A stretch of DNA of 64,000 nucleotides from Sthenelais limicola (GCA_942159475.1 OW804094.1:135270755-135334754), one strand, 5' to 3'; shown: positions 22,198 through 33,879, numbered from the stretch's first letter. Notes: a model not told the origin generated them from the sequence alone. Made by a program: numbers and translations.

Positions 22198-23817
22198 CCT
22201 GGTGGTGGCGACAGTTAACAGTTTGAAAGTGAAAAGAAGTTGGCTTTCAGCCAGTGCACCCGCTAATGTTGAACTACATAAGTACACAAATAGACAAGTT
22301 CAGTTTCCTGCTCTAATAGACAGTGCATTCCTGTTTGTCCATTATGTTGTTGATCATTTCCAACTATCATAACAGATGGCAGAGACAGTGAACAGGTATA
22401 GTTGACAGTGTTTGAGTATATTTTACCTTTAAGGACGATATAACTCCTCTTCAGGTAAACAGGATTAGCCCTCTGTCAATTACGTTCATAATTCTTCAGC
22501 AACTGCAATGCTTGCCTGCCACTGTTTACAGAAAGAATTAATGTAAAAGCCTGAGAGGAAATTCTTTAATTCCGACAGGACTATGTCAAACATAATATTT
22601 ATATTCATTCACAGTTTCTGGGATGTGCAGTATTACAGCCCCGTGGCAGAGGACTGGAGATCTCAGAGACTGTGTATATTAAAACAGAATATAGATAGTT
22701 CAGTGTGCAGGTAATCCTCAGTCTATATGGCTCTCCGAGGTTAAGACAAACCTGTTTAGGACAAACCAGTTTTGGTGAAATGCCTCTTAACTCTTAAAGC
22801 TGCATGACTTGTGACTCATTTTCCTCTAACACATAACATTTCACATCTGCCGCAATTCTGTTTCGCCCTATTTTCGCCCATCTTAAGTGTGTTGGTCCTC
22901 ACCCTAATTTTAGACCAATTGAGTGGACATGAGTGCGAGGCATGGCCTGGACAGTGAACATGACCATGCAATAATTGCTGGGATGTACACGTGGGAACTT
23001 CAATCAAGGGGCACGCTAAAGAGACGCTGCCTCACCGATGGGCACGGCTTCAGTGATGGCCATACATTCAGCCTAAACATGGCGGGTGCAAGAGCAGGGG
23101 AACGGACGGTAAACAAGACTGTAGCTTTAGAAGAAGTAGTCCTGAAATGATTGGGAAGAGTTTGATGAAGATATTTTAGTAAATTAGTAAAAGGAGAAAA
23201 ATCATTCAGAATATTATACAACAGCCTTTTTTGACACAATTGTCTACGAAGTGGACGAGTTAGATGTACTAGAGAGTACATTAGGATTCAGACCATTTAC
23301 GTGATTGATTCTGTTTCCAACCATACTTTAGAATTAAATGTTTTCGACTTTAACATGCTTGGGTCGACCCGACCTATTGAATGCGCACCTTTTTAAATTC
23401 AATTTTGTTTTTTTGAGAATGACAAAACACGGCCAGTGTTGGAGCACTGATTGCATTGGTCAATCGTTCGCCACTCCAACAATTAAGTGAATACCAACAT
23501 TTCCATGGTAATCTCGACCTGAATGGCAGTAATCGCATGTCAAATAATTCTGCCTAAATGAACCAATCTAGCCTTGAAGGAACTTATTCATCAACTAGCA
23601 CTGTTGATAATGTTATCATTCAAATGATTCAAATCAATCTACCTCTGATGTGTATTCCTTTGTTTTGATCTGCGACCAAATAACCTGGATAAACTATTCA
23701 TCCGTGATTGTGTTATTGATCGATTCTCCCCAGGACCACTCCCTTAATTGCACGATATTATAGCCTGCATCAGTCACCAGCCTTTAGTTAGCAAGCTACA
23801 GGTTGCCTTACACATAT
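22198..23817. other. No gene recognised; solo C end at 22805
   Basis: 22805-22842 carries TGACTTGTGACTCATTTTCC and ACACATAAC, a solo family C terminus. 22920-23150 is somewhat G+C-richer with short frames on both strands but no recognisable product. Confidence 0.4.
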
Positions 23818-24010
23818 ATGATGCGTTATAGAAAAATGAGTCACAAGTCGCAAAATTGTTTTTATCAATGAATCTTATTCACAAGATCTCTTTGTAGGAA
23901 TGTTCTATTCTTTGGGGTATTGATCGGTTAAAGGTGAGGTCATGCTAAAGAGGACACTTAGCTACAATAAAAATATCAAATTTAAAATATAGAACTATTT
24001 AATCATTAAT
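23818..24010 (+). mobile_element. MITE family C, deleted copy
   Basis: Left terminus TGATGCGTTATAGAAAAATG and AGTCACAAGTCGCAAAATTG, then ACAAGATCTCTTTGTAGGAA. An internal deletion jumps to AAATATCAAATTTAAAATAT. The right terminus is absent. Confidence 0.75.
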
Positions 24011-24035
24011 AATTATAATTGATAATTATTATGAT

Positions 24036-24150
24036 TTTTGCTCCCTATGTCTCACTCTCCCCTCTTACACCCTTTCCCTCCCCAATATCTCTCCAATACC
24101 CTCCAATACCCTCCCACCCCTTTTCTTCACTCTCCCACTCCTCTGCATGT
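24036..24150 (+). repeat. Polypyrimidine tract
   Basis: C/T-rich run (CTCACTCTCCCCTCTTACAC, CTCCCACCCC) similar in wording to 60585-60645. Low-complexity sequence. Confidence 0.75.
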
Positions 24151-24439
24151 AGTCGGGTCCCCCTTGAATTGACGCAGTAGCTTGAGGCTAATGACGTGGT
24201 ATCTCACAGGGGCTTTCCCAGGCTATAAATAGAATGTGGATATCCCGATTTAAAAAGGCTTCAAAATCCCATTTCTACCCCAGATATCTTCACAAACCAC
24301 ATACGACGTCCTCCAGAGAGGATGGACAGAACTCTACAGATGAATAAAACGGTTTGTAAAACAACAAATTCCGAGAACATGTGAGACAAAGAAACCCCTC
24401 TTATATGCATCTCTTATGTGCATCCTCTTTATAACCTGT

Positions 24440-25058
24440 CCCCTGCCCCTGTTAGGGCCTTATAAAAGTTCTTAGGATTATGTACAACGTACCCGTTAGA
24501 TATTGGCCTTCGTCTACTTGCTTCTGTACTGGGATTCTATGTGCTCCACCTATGATTGTAACCCACTGTACATTATTATTATTATTATTGTTTTGTCTCT
24601 GATTACACGTTCATATTGCCGCTCTCTGTGAAATGTCTATCCACTTATCGTATTGCCGCAATGACTGACTAGTCTATACCAGTCACTACTGGTCTCCACT
24701 GGGTAGACGTATACATTTGTCTTCATCGCTATAATTATATGTTCCTACTTGTAAATATGAGATTGTTTAATTCGGGAATCATCGACACCCTCCCACACCT
24801 GTTTCATATATTGTTGAGCCATCAACCTAACTGAAGAGTCTGTAACTTTTGTTTCATTTCATTCCATTAATCCTTTATCATACTGTTTGATTATACACTG
24901 GAAGGTAATGTATTAACTAGCTTGTTTATCTTCACCATTCATACCTCTCACAATGTTGAATGTTTATACTCTCAGGGCACAACGAAAAACCATCTACGGA
25001 TGAGCGTGCTATACATTGTTAAACCATCCTGAATAAATAAATTTGTACCAAAAAAAAG
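24440..25058 (+). mobile_element. Polyadenylated 3' end, probable LINE 3' region or processed sequence
   Basis: Long non-coding stretch with an ATTATTATTATTATT run (about 24570) that ends CCTGAATAAATAAATTTGTA followed by eight A. An AATAAA signal about 15 nt before an A run is the mark of a reverse-transcribed RNA 3' end. No coding domain lies upstream, so the source RNA cannot be named. Confidence 0.45.
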
Positions 25059-25228
25059 AGTGACGGTATGCTATCAAAATACAGAAGTCAAATCAGTTTA
25101 AGATGTATAGTTATACAAAAATAAGAAATAATATGCTAAATTATAATTAATAATCAATAATAGACTCTTGGAAGCTTTACAATTTGGCGACACCCTGTAC
25201 AGTGTCGCCTCCTAGCTCAATATATACA

Positions 25229-25262
25229 AATGTACAATTCAGTTTCGCCAAGCTCCTCTTGA
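25229..25262 (-). mobile_element. MITE family A fragment
   Basis: ATGTACAATTCAGTTTCGCC AAGCTCCTCTT matches the A interior just inside the terminus. The outer end and remainder are missing. Confidence 0.5.
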
Positions 25263-25611
25263 AAAAGAGTTAATTGAATTAATTCAGTCTCTGTATTTGT
25301 GTAACTAATGTTTTTTCTGTTGCTTTGTTTCAGGTGAGTTTCGAGGTTTTGTTTTCTGAAATGTGCATACAAGAGGTAGGTGGTAGGTGGTAAGTGAACC
25401 TATGAATAAATCTTTGAGCTTTTTCTTGACATTATATTTAAATAAACCATCAGAAAAGTATCATTGGCAGGTACTCAATTAGTACAAACACATTCATGAT
25501 ATTTTGGTGGGCCAATGGAAACAAAAATGGGAAAATTGGGAAAAAAACATCTCCACGTCTGTTCAGCACGGATCATGTATACATCAATGTTTGTCTTATA
25601 CATGATGATTA

Positions 25612-26001
25612 TGTGATGCGTTTCAGGAAAATGAACCATAAGTCGCAAAATAGATATCTTTCAAAGTGATTTATTCGCAAGATCTCTGGATTGAAATGTT
25701 CTGATTTTAGAGGGTTTAGCAGTTATAAACATATAAGTCAATGTAACAAATTTCAGGATATTGTATCAAATATATCTTTGCGTTTTGAAGGCCTTCATAT
25801 GGGATATATTTAGTTACTTTACTGGTAATTACCCACCAAGAAACATTGCAAACTTTGTTTTTCAAACATAGAAATGCCAAACTACAAATATTGAAATACA
25901 TATATAGGTGTCCTAGTCTTTACAATCATTGGAATCAGCTTGATCTCATCTTTTCAAATATGGTGATATCTCAAAATCCAGTTTCCTAAAACGGATCACA
26001 T
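25612..26001 (+). mobile_element. MITE family C, full copy, first of a head-to-tail pair
   Basis: TGTGATGCGTTTCAGGAAAA at left. At right TTTCCTAAAACGGATCACA, with the terminal TTTGCGACTTG part deleted. TA lies just outside both ends. The next C copy begins immediately. Confidence 0.8.
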
Positions 26002-26228
26002 ATGTGATGAGTTTCAGGAAATTGAGTCACAAGTCGCAAAATTGATATTTTTCAAAGTAATTTATTCACAAGATCTCTTCATTGGAATGTCATTTTTTGG
26101 ATGCACAGGGCTGCTTGTAGCATAAATACAATTGCCAAATTTTAAGACTGTATTGAATATATCTATGCATATCCGAGGTTATCCTGAGGAGGATATTTAA
26201 TTAGTTTACTACAGTGAGTGACCATCAG
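26002..26228 (+). mobile_element. MITE family C, second of the pair, truncated
   Basis: TGTGATGAGTTTCAGGAAAT abuts the preceding copy, giving the palindromic junction CACATATGTG. The copy stops near 26228 after GGATATTTAATTAGTTTACT. Confidence 0.8.
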
Positions 26229-26334
26229 GAAATATCCTATGCAAGAAAACCTTTTTTCTTGCATGAAAAAATCACAATTTTTGCATTGCTTGCATCGTAT
26301 CTGTTAAATCAAATGTTGGGCGAATATAACTTCC

Positions 26335-26591
26335 AATAGGGGAGTTACAGTGGTAACTTTCTTACAGTACATGTTGTGCTTAATAGTCGCATGTGAACAT
26401 AATTTCTTTTTTTTTAATAAATTTTATTGACAAAGTTTCACATAGCGATAGTTCTCATTCGTCGACCAATTAATGACAATTAAAATTGAACATGAGCATG
26501 GAATGTTTTCTCGCGTTTTTGCTTCGACAAACAACTCCCATAATTGCTTGCGGATCAAGATTCAAAATGACGGACATGCAAGTCCCCTATT
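26335..26591 (-). mobile_element. MITE family B, variant interior
   Basis: Ends AATAGGGGAGTTACAG and GGACATGCAAGTCCCCTATT are in inverted orientation. The B segment ATAATTGCTTGCGGATCAAG is retained next to the right end. The middle is unrelated to other B copies and includes a reversed retroposon-like tail (poly-T then AATAAATTTTATTGAC at 26406). Confidence 0.65.
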
Positions 26592-26880
26592 CTTTAGAAA
26601 CACTTAACATCAAAAGAAGTCAATACCTTTGCGGGTGCAATGTTGTATGCCTGAATTGAAATGTATGCATCCTCCGCCTACAACATATTGCAATCTTTTC
26701 AACTTAATGATATAGCATTAGTTAGAATATTAAAAACTTCTATAATAGCCAGGCGACTGATGCATTACATGAATATTTTCACTTTTCACAATGTAAAATC
26801 TTGATTTACAGAATTCAGTAATTTTTGTTATCTATTGTTGTATCAGTACAGTCATGTGACTGGAATATGTTTTAATAGGA

Positions 26881-27101
26881 CTCTAGGCCCAAAGATGACA
26901 GAGTCCCTTCAAACGGAGGGAAAGCCTCTCCCTGCAAACCGCAAAATGCAAAGACATGAACAGGCGAAGACCGCACAGACCACAAATGTCAATATATCCC
27001 CATTAGAACGCCTCGTTCTAGGCCAGAAAAGCAATTATCGAAGTAGGGATCCAACCACTGACATACCATTCTTATCTGATCAGAGGGTTTGGACCTAGAC
27101 T
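26881..27101 (+). mobile_element. MITE family E, copy 1
   Basis: Ends TCTAGGCCCAAAG and TTTGGACCTAGACT are inverted repeats. The interior landmarks GAGTCCCTTCAAAC, GGGAAAGCCTCTC and CATACCATTCTTATCTGATC recur at 41375 and 42996, and reversed at 60081. The 87-codon ORF is a by-product. Confidence 0.75.
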
Positions 27102-27138
27102 GATTAGACTGAGTCGTTTATGTTATCTTGCTTGTGAT

Positions 27139-27353
27139 TACTGTAAACGTATTTATTTTCGCGCAGATAAATTTTCGCGCACTAAGCCCTTTGACACCTT
27201 TTCGCGCGGATTTAAATTCGCACAGCAAGGTAGTCTCACACCGTGTTTATGCATCAATTATTCCTTTTGCGCAGGATTTATTTTCGCGCAGACAGATGGG
27301 TGCGCGAAAATAGCGAAAATAAATACTGCACGAACATTAATATGTTTACAGTA
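27139..27353 (+). mobile_element. Family N element, TACTGTAAAC ends with CGCG-containing arms
   Basis: TACTGTAAACGTATT at left and AATATGTTTACAGTA at right are inverted repeats. Inside each are runs of TTTATTTTCGCGC or its complement GCGCGAAAATAGCG. The TA at both tips fits a Tc1/mariner-type MITE (inference). The only sequence in the window with clustered CGCG. Confidence 0.75.
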
Positions 27354-27544
27354 TTCATACTGTTAGCTAGATAGATGAGAAGCAAATGTTTACCGTTACT
27401 ATAAACTACTTCTTCCCTCAACCAAAAATTATTAGTCTAGACATCTAGAAAAATAACCCTCAAAACCATTTTTGGCATAATAATGTAAATCAAAATTTAT
27501 TCTATGAGCCCCAACTAGTTAGGAACCCGCTGAAAAAAACTGAA

Positions 27545-27592
27545 ATTCCTTTTGCATGAATAAAAAATACAATGAATTGAATTGAATACCAT
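27545..27592 (+). mobile_element. Retroposon-like 3' tail
   Basis: GCATGAATAAAAAATACAAT followed by GAATTGAATTGAAT, a short tandem tail of the same style as 14130. Confidence 0.45.
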
Positions 27593-27597
27593 CTTTG

Positions 27598-27640
27598 GCG
27601 AATAATTCTCTTCTCTTCTCTTCTCTTTTCTTATCTTATC
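27598..27640 (+). repeat. CTCTT pentanucleotide microsatellite
   Basis: Four CTCTT units followed by related TTATC units. Confidence 0.85.
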
Positions 27641-28504
27641 TCATAAGTTTCACTCCATGATCATTTTTTTTGTTAAGATTTATAGAGATCAATTTGATAT
27701 GGCATGCTATTCTCATGAAGCTCAAGTAAATGATCCTTCCCTGATTCCTATTTAATACCGTATAGCCATTAAGGATATCATCAACATCACTCAAACATAT
27801 TAGCAATAACATCGCCATTTATTAGAGATAACTAGAAGGCTTCACCCCCGACTTATGGAGCACATCAGGTTCGGGCCACGACTAGAGGCTAATGAAAACA
27901 TAACCAATTCATGAGGTGGAGCACCGCTAACCTCCCGACAAGACCTCCAATTAATTGCCTGTCTCTAAGATGAATGGAATAGTTGGGGGCAAAGTATTTT
28001 CCAATTATGCGGAACATATATGCGGCTGCTGTGTATCATGCAAGGGAAGATTATGACACGTTCGACGTCTAGACGTCCGCCAAATTACTCCCCACGCCAC
28101 CGCCGCCCTACGCCAGAGACATCTTGTGTTAAACGGAAGAACTATTATAGTGTCCGCGATGAACTTCCGCCTTGGTGCTGGAGAGAGAGAAAATGGATTG
28201 AGTTCCTGCTGCTTTGGTTTGGTTATTGATGTTCAATTTTTTTTTTAGAAAATGGCCATTTTGTCTGCTGCTACTGCAGTTCGCTTAAATCATAGCTTGA
28301 CACGCGATCCATCTATAAACCTAATCAGTGCATTTCAACAGTTTTATTTAGTGATTTTAATTTAATGATTTCCACTGGGTTACACTTCCCAGAGGATTTT
28401 CAAGTGATCTCAGCTTGTACATAGACTGGGTATAGCATCTAATTAGTATCTATTTCAGATACGAACAGAAAGTAGTTTACTATACTAGTCAATAGAAAGG
28501 ATAG
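27641..28504. other. No gene recognised
   Basis: A basic 69-codon frame at 28020-28229 lies in a slightly G+C-richer patch. It has no domain and no splice context. Confidence 0.4.
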
Positions 28505-28604
28505 GGGTCAGATTCTCAGAAAATGCACAATCTACAGTTCTACACATCTCTCAAATTCTGATAAATTAGAGTGTAAAATGATAAATACCGAGTAAAGTGT
28601 ATCC
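28505..28604 (+). mobile_element. MITE family A, left-half fragment
   Basis: GGGTCAGATTCTCAGAAAAT, then CACAATCTACAGTTCTACAC and AAATTAGAGTGTAAAATGAT of the 'ATTCAATAAATC' subfamily. It stops after about 100 bp. Confidence 0.75.
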
Positions 28605-28920
28605 GCCCTTAGTGTTATTGTTGTTCTGCATGGATAAAAGTAACATTAATAAAAAAAAAAACAAAAAAAACAACAACATTAATTTAGAGCATAAAAGCTT
28701 AGCCAAGCTTGTTTCTGCTTCTATCCTGATAACATTGGGATGCATGACTTTAGATTGATGACATTAAATACATATTTAGGTCTTCATGCAACGAGCTCCC
28801 CGTAAATAAATGGAATGCTACACGTTTTATCAAGAACAACTTAACAGGAACCTTAAGCAAACGTTATATCATACATGTGTTCATTATATTAAAGACTGAA
28901 TGGCTTGCTTGGGAGTATCT

Positions 28921-29155
28921 GGGTCAGATTTTCAGAAAATGTACAATTCAACTTCGCCAATCTTCTCAAATAACTCAAAATTTAGACGAAAATAAAGTTC
29001 AAAATACAGTTCAACCTAACCAAACAGATTGATAGAATTAATGCAACGCCAAATATACTCGAATTTACCTAGTATTGTCCGAATTGCAGTCTAACTTAGC
29101 AAAATTTCCTAAATGTGTCCAGCTGCCAATTGTACATTTTCTGAAAATCTGACCC
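28921..29155 (-). mobile_element. MITE family A, full copy (235 bp)
   Basis: GGGTCAGATTTTCAG...CTGAAAATCTGACCC with both termini near-perfect. ATCT duplications (28917-28920 and 29156-29159) are the clearest proof of the 4-bp target. Confidence 0.92.
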
Positions 29156-29437
29156 ATCTAGTACTCCAGGGTTAAGCGTTGCATGGGACGTACACATTCT
29201 TCCCTAAGTAGGTGTATAAATGGCTGTAAGACAATACAGTTGCCAATGTTTCTATCACAGAATTAGCATCCCGCTTGTTACAACACTCAACAATAGTATG
29301 TGCTTGGGCTGGGAAGGCTGCCAACACCGTGGAGTAATAGTTCACGTTCCGGCAATTAGGATAATTTTGTTATGGTTGAACATAATCACATTAGCTTCCA
29401 GTCTGTTAACTATATAATGTGGGCTGCACTGGTATGT

Positions 29438-29673
29438 GGGTCAGATTTTCAGAAAATGTACAATTGGCAGCTCTACACATTTAGGACATTCTCCTAAAGT
29501 AGGCTGAAAAATGATTAATACTGGGTATATCTGAGTAATATTTGGTATCGCATTAACTTAAAGTATCAGTTCTGTTATGTTAAACTGCATTTTGAAGCCC
29601 ATTTCTGTCTTAAATGTGGGCTATTTGAGAGGATTGGTGAAGGCGAATTGTACATTTTCTGAAAATCTGACCC
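29438..29673 (+). mobile_element. MITE family A, full copy (236 bp)
   Basis: Perfect ATGT duplications (29434-29437 and 29674-29677). Interior of the 'TTAAAGTATCAGTTC' subfamily. Confidence 0.92.
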
Positions 29674-29714
29674 ATGTACTGACAGCGGCATCCAAATGGG
29701 ACAATCTATATAAT

Positions 29715-30085
29715 GGGTGAAGTCGATAAAAAATGTACAATTGGCCTTCACCAATCCTCTCAAACAATCCACATTTAAGACTGGAATCGGGTTCAAAATA
29801 CAGTTCAACATAACCAGACAGATTTATTGCACGAATACTAAACAGAATACACTCAGACATACTCAGTATTTATCATTTTACACTCTAATTTATCAGATTG
29901 TGCATTTTCTGAAAATCTTACCCAAGACAAAAATAAGGTTCACAATTCAGTCCAACATAACCAAACAGATCGTTTGAATCAATACAATGTCTAAATACCT
30001 TGTATTAACAATTTCTCAGTCTAATTTAACCACATTTACTAAATATGTAGATCTGCCGATTGTATATTTTCTGAAGACCTGACCC
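29715..30085 (-). mobile_element. Composite of two family A copies
   Basis: The first part (29715-29923) is a reversed 'ATTCAATAAATC'-like copy ending AAAATCTTACCC. The second part (about 29925-30085) begins inside the element at GACAAAAATAAGGTTC and is of the 'AATCAATACAATG' type, ending GAAGACCTGACCC. No matching target duplication flanks the pair, so recombination between copies is likely. Confidence 0.7.
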
Positions 30086-30712
30086 ATAGGCGCTCAGTCA
30101 CATGGATATGATGAGTTTGAAGTTGGTGTAGGAACCAATTCAACCGTTAGATAATCGACTTAATGTGTCAATCTAAACAGTTTATATGAGTTAGTTTCCA
30201 ACAACCGTTAGGCGGTTTTGCCTTTTGGTGCACACATAATTGATTATTAGAAACTTTAATCTGAAAGAGAAAACTATTTCTTTTATGTATAAATTTTACT
30301 TTGCAATACATAAGTTCGCCTTCATACAATATATAAATACCTACTTGCGTGAGGGACATTACAAATGTCCTAACTATATCCCTAGCTCTATATTTAGGGT
30401 CACACTTTGACAAGATCAATTGGAATTATTCATTGCAATGGATCTACATGAACATATCGAATGATAGAACCTGGTTGACATTGCGTTATGAGGGTCCGTA
30501 GACGAGAGGACGAAGGAGATTAGATGGGGGATGACAGGGATATATGGAGGGAGAAGACCCTAATAATCCCTAATGATATTATCCCATCATTACCCGGGCT
30601 GGCAAATCCACTTAAGCCTATGAGACAGGGCTCCAGCAACCTTCACAGATGATCCGTGTCACAGCCTCATTGACAACGACAGGCCACCTGTATTATTAAT
30701 GTTTGTGTATTT
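30086..30712. other. No gene seen
   Basis: AT-rich spacer between A copies, with a purine-rich patch at about 30485-30550. Confidence 0.4.
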
Positions 30713-30714
30713 GT

Positions 30715-30949
30715 GGGTCAGATTTTCAGAAAATGCACAATCTACAGTTCTACACATCTATCAAATACTGCTAAAGTAGAGTGAAAAATGATAAATACTA
30801 GGTATATCTGAGTGTATTCTGTATTGTTTTCATCCAATAAACCTTTCTGGTTATATAGAACTGTATTTCGAACCCAATTTTCTTCTTCAATTTGGGTTAT
30901 TTGAGAGGATTAGTGTAGGTCAATTGTACATTTACTGACGATTTGACCC
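30715..30949 (+). mobile_element. MITE family A, full copy (235 bp)
   Basis: GGGTCAGATTTTCAGAAAAT at left, TTTACTGACGATTTGACCC at right. Flanks TTGT and TTAT match at 3 of 4 positions. 'ATCCAATAAACC' subfamily. Confidence 0.85.
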
Positions 30950-31018
30950 TTATAGCAATGCCAGGAACAAGTAATGCAATTTAAACATATACACAAATCA
31001 CACACTTTGAAGCATATA

Positions 31019-31431
31019 TGTGATGATGTGCTACAGGGAAATGGGTCGCAATTCAGAAAAAATGGATTTTGAGATATCCTCATATTTTAAAAGATTCAAA
31101 CTGATTCTAATGATGGTAAACATGAGGACAGCTAATTGATATTTCCATATTTTGAAGTTTGATATTTTTGTGTTTGTAAATAAATGTTTGCAGTATTTCT
31201 GGGTGGACAGTTACCAGTAAGGTAACTAAATATATTCCTTGGGACGACCTTCAACACGCAAGAATATATTTAACTCACAATCTTGAATTATGATACATGT
31301 ATTTATGCTCCTAAAAGCACTTACCTCCAAGAATGAGAGCATTCCAATAAAGAAATCCCATGAATAAATCAATTAATATCACAAAATATCACTTTTGCGA
31401 CTTGTGACTCATTTTCCTGAAACACATGATA
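31019..31431 (-). mobile_element. MITE family C, full copy
   Basis: TGTGATGATGTGCTACAGGG at left, TTTTGCGACTTGTGACTCAT and TTTCCTGAAACACAT at right. The interior is inverted relative to 9023. Confidence 0.85.
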
Positions 31432-31479
31432 TATTCATTCATGCTTACTGCTTACAGTGAAACCCTTATTTCAATAGCC

Positions 31480-31570
31480 TATAGGAGAGTTGCATGTCCG
31501 CCATCTTGAATCTTGATTCGCATGGAATTATGGGAGTTGTATGTCAGTCTAAAAGCTATAGAACACATGT
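31480..31570 (+). mobile_element. MITE family B, left-end fragment
   Basis: TAGGAGAGTTGCATGTCCGC and CATCTTGAATCTTGATTCGC through AAAGCTATAGAACACATG, then it breaks off. Confidence 0.75.
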
Positions 31571-31720
31571 GACCAGCCAAGCAGAAAGGGGACTCCAGGG
31601 CCAGATTATTTGTCTTTTTTTATCCCTTTATCCTGAATCAACATTTTATATATATGTAAATGTGAAAATGGAAATAAAGTTATTACATACATGTACATAC
31701 ATGTACAGAAGGGGAAATGA
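31571..31720 (+). mobile_element. Retroposon-like 3' end joined to a B fragment (probable)
   Basis: Ends GGAAATAAAGTTATTACATA followed by repeated CATACATGTA. This again suggests a reverse-transcribed 3' end with a short tandem tail. It interrupts B at 31570. Confidence 0.4.
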
Positions 31721-32228
31721 GCATTATAAAAGTGAAAGAATTTTGTTGATACTCCAAAAATTATTGAAGTTACAGACTTTCAAAGTTACCTGCCTCTCAG
31801 AATTACTAACATAAACATTTGTGACAGTGACGTCATGAATATGATGTGACTCCTAGCGGGAATACCAGGAACTATAACTCCCGTGAAAAGGTACCTTTCT
31901 GCTTGGCGGGTCACACATGTTTATTTCGTGGTGGGATATTTAAAACCGTGGTAGGAAATGTCTATCCAGTATGAATAACATCAATGAAAAACCCAGTGTT
32001 CTGTTACGTTCTTGAGAATAGAAATTCTATTACAGTGAACTCTGTGGTAATTTCAGAATAATTGTTTTTATGACTCCACATTACCTCATAGGCCCATATC
32101 AATTTCCCTTCTTTAATTAGCTTTTAGAGATGTTATTATAGTTCATGTCAAGAAGATAATACAAGCTGGAAAAAATAATGACCTGGGATATTAAAGCTTG
32201 CTAGATAGACGCTTTGCAAGACAAATGC
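31721..32228. other. No gene seen
   Basis: AT-rich spacer. A TGACGTCA palindrome (CRE-type site) lies at 31828-31835, single and without context. Confidence 0.35.
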
Positions 32229-32885
32229 AATAGAGGAGTTGCGCAGTCCTGGGATGGATTCTGATGAAATCATTGCAACCATGTTTTCAACAATATCACA
32301 GCTTGTATAAATATTCTATGTTAACCAAATACAAGAAGGGAAAGATGGGTCTAGTGTTATGGAAACATGTATAACACATGGATACTGACATTAGAGCACC
32401 GATAAATATTCCATGCAGAACATGGCATATTTTCTTTAGACAGACCTGTACAAGAGGTTAGAACTACAAGTGTTATTCAATGGCTTGAGTTTACACTTAA
32501 TTTTGTATCCAACAAGTGGATTTCTTTATACTATGACTTGGAAATATAGAAAATAGTCATTCTTACGCTTCTATGAGGCTGACAGAAGCAGTAAACGACG
32601 GCCATGGTTTACTCTGAATGTGCAAAATCCCGAGTCAGGTGGAAGAATGCTCGTCTGTGATTGGTCAATATCGCCGTCGTTAATGACGTCAGACCAATTG
32701 ATGACGTCACGCTTCTGTATTACACGTGTACAGAAATTAACAAACTATTAAATGGACGTATTCTTCCCGCTCGAGGTGAATAACCCATTTAGTCGTAGTA
32801 TAAATAGATTTTACAGAGTACCATTATAGTCCCACAATTCCATGCGAATTTAGATTAAAAATGGCGGCTATGCAAATCCCCAATT
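32229..32885 (-). mobile_element. MITE family B interrupted by repeat D
   Basis: Left AATAGAGGAGTTGCGCAG and right GGCTATGCAAATCCCCAATT, reversed B. The B block TTTTCTATAGATTTTACA is split near 32439. It resumes at 32804 with TAGATTTTACAGAGTACC. Confidence 0.75.
32439..32804 (-). repeat. Insertion carrying repeat family D, copy 2
   Basis: About 365 bp inside B. Contains GTCTGTGATTGGTCAATATC and TGACGTCAGACCAATTGATG, an imperfect palindrome with TGACGTCA. It also contains, reversed, the block seen at 8283-8340 (GCGTAAGAATGA). TAGA flanks both edges and may be the target duplication. Confidence 0.6.
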
Positions 32886-33450
32886 AACATAGAGCTTCCT
32901 TTGAAGATGGCAAATGCTAGAGTCGTTATCTCCAGCCAGGTTCCATGTCGTAGCCTTGTATAATTGCCCTCGTCATGTACATTCAGCTCGCTGTACTGGT
33001 TGTCTTTTTGCCTCGCCCAAGAGGGCACCGAGGCTATACAGCCAGGTGGATGGGCTAATTGCTATTGTGCAGGCACTTGGCAAGGAACATTACAATTAGC
33101 TTGTTTACTCACTTGTTCTCAGTGTAATTTACTGCAGGGCGTACTCCACATAGTCCACGACAGAGTTGACAATGACGTGAATTAAAATGTTATTGGCGTT
33201 TTATGTTGCTGCATCTTCAATTGATGTCTTTCCCAACTGTATAGTATGTGAGAAAAAGAGTTCAAAGGGAATCCTTGCATGTCAAGTAGTTAGTTCTTTC
33301 ATCATTTGAGCTGGAGTCCTTAGTCACTATTAGCTTCGCTCAAAAGTGGCACATGTTTCTGTGGGTTTATTTATTACTGGAAGAAAGGATTCAAATCAGT
33401 TATCATACACTTTGATATTTAAAGGGTGCCTAGATGCAAAATGCATTGTG
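32886..33450. other. No gene recognised
   Basis: Two overlapping short frames at 32914-33185 show no domain. Composition is somewhat G+C-richer near 32940-33060. Confidence 0.4.
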
Positions 33451-33455
33451 TATAT

Positions 33456-33690
33456 GGGTCAGATCCTCAGAAAATGTACAATTCCCCTTCACCAATCCCC
33501 TCAAATAATCCAAATTTAAGACAAAAATAAGGTTCAAATTTCAGTCCAACATAACAAAACAGATAGTTTGAATTAAGGCAATAGAGAATATACACAGATA
33601 TACCCAGTATTGAACATTTCTCAGTCTAATTTAACAAAGTTTACTAAAAATGCAGATCTGTCCGTTGTACATTTTCTGAAGATCTGACCC
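33456..33690 (-). mobile_element. MITE family A, full copy (235 bp)
   Basis: Perfect ATAT duplications (33452-33455 and 33691-33694). Termini GGGTCAGATCCTCAG and CTGAAGATCTGACCC. Confidence 0.9.
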
Positions 33691-33879
33691 ATATATCAAA
33701 GCTGCTATTTTCTGCCTACTGATTCGACTACAAATTCTTGTGTAATCATAACAGCAGCAGCATATGAATAACGTCATATAGGAACCTAATATAGGAATGT
33801 TAAATATATAAATCTTATTTAGTTATATCTGTTATATATGTAATATATATATAAGTAAATAAGATTCACTCAATATGAA

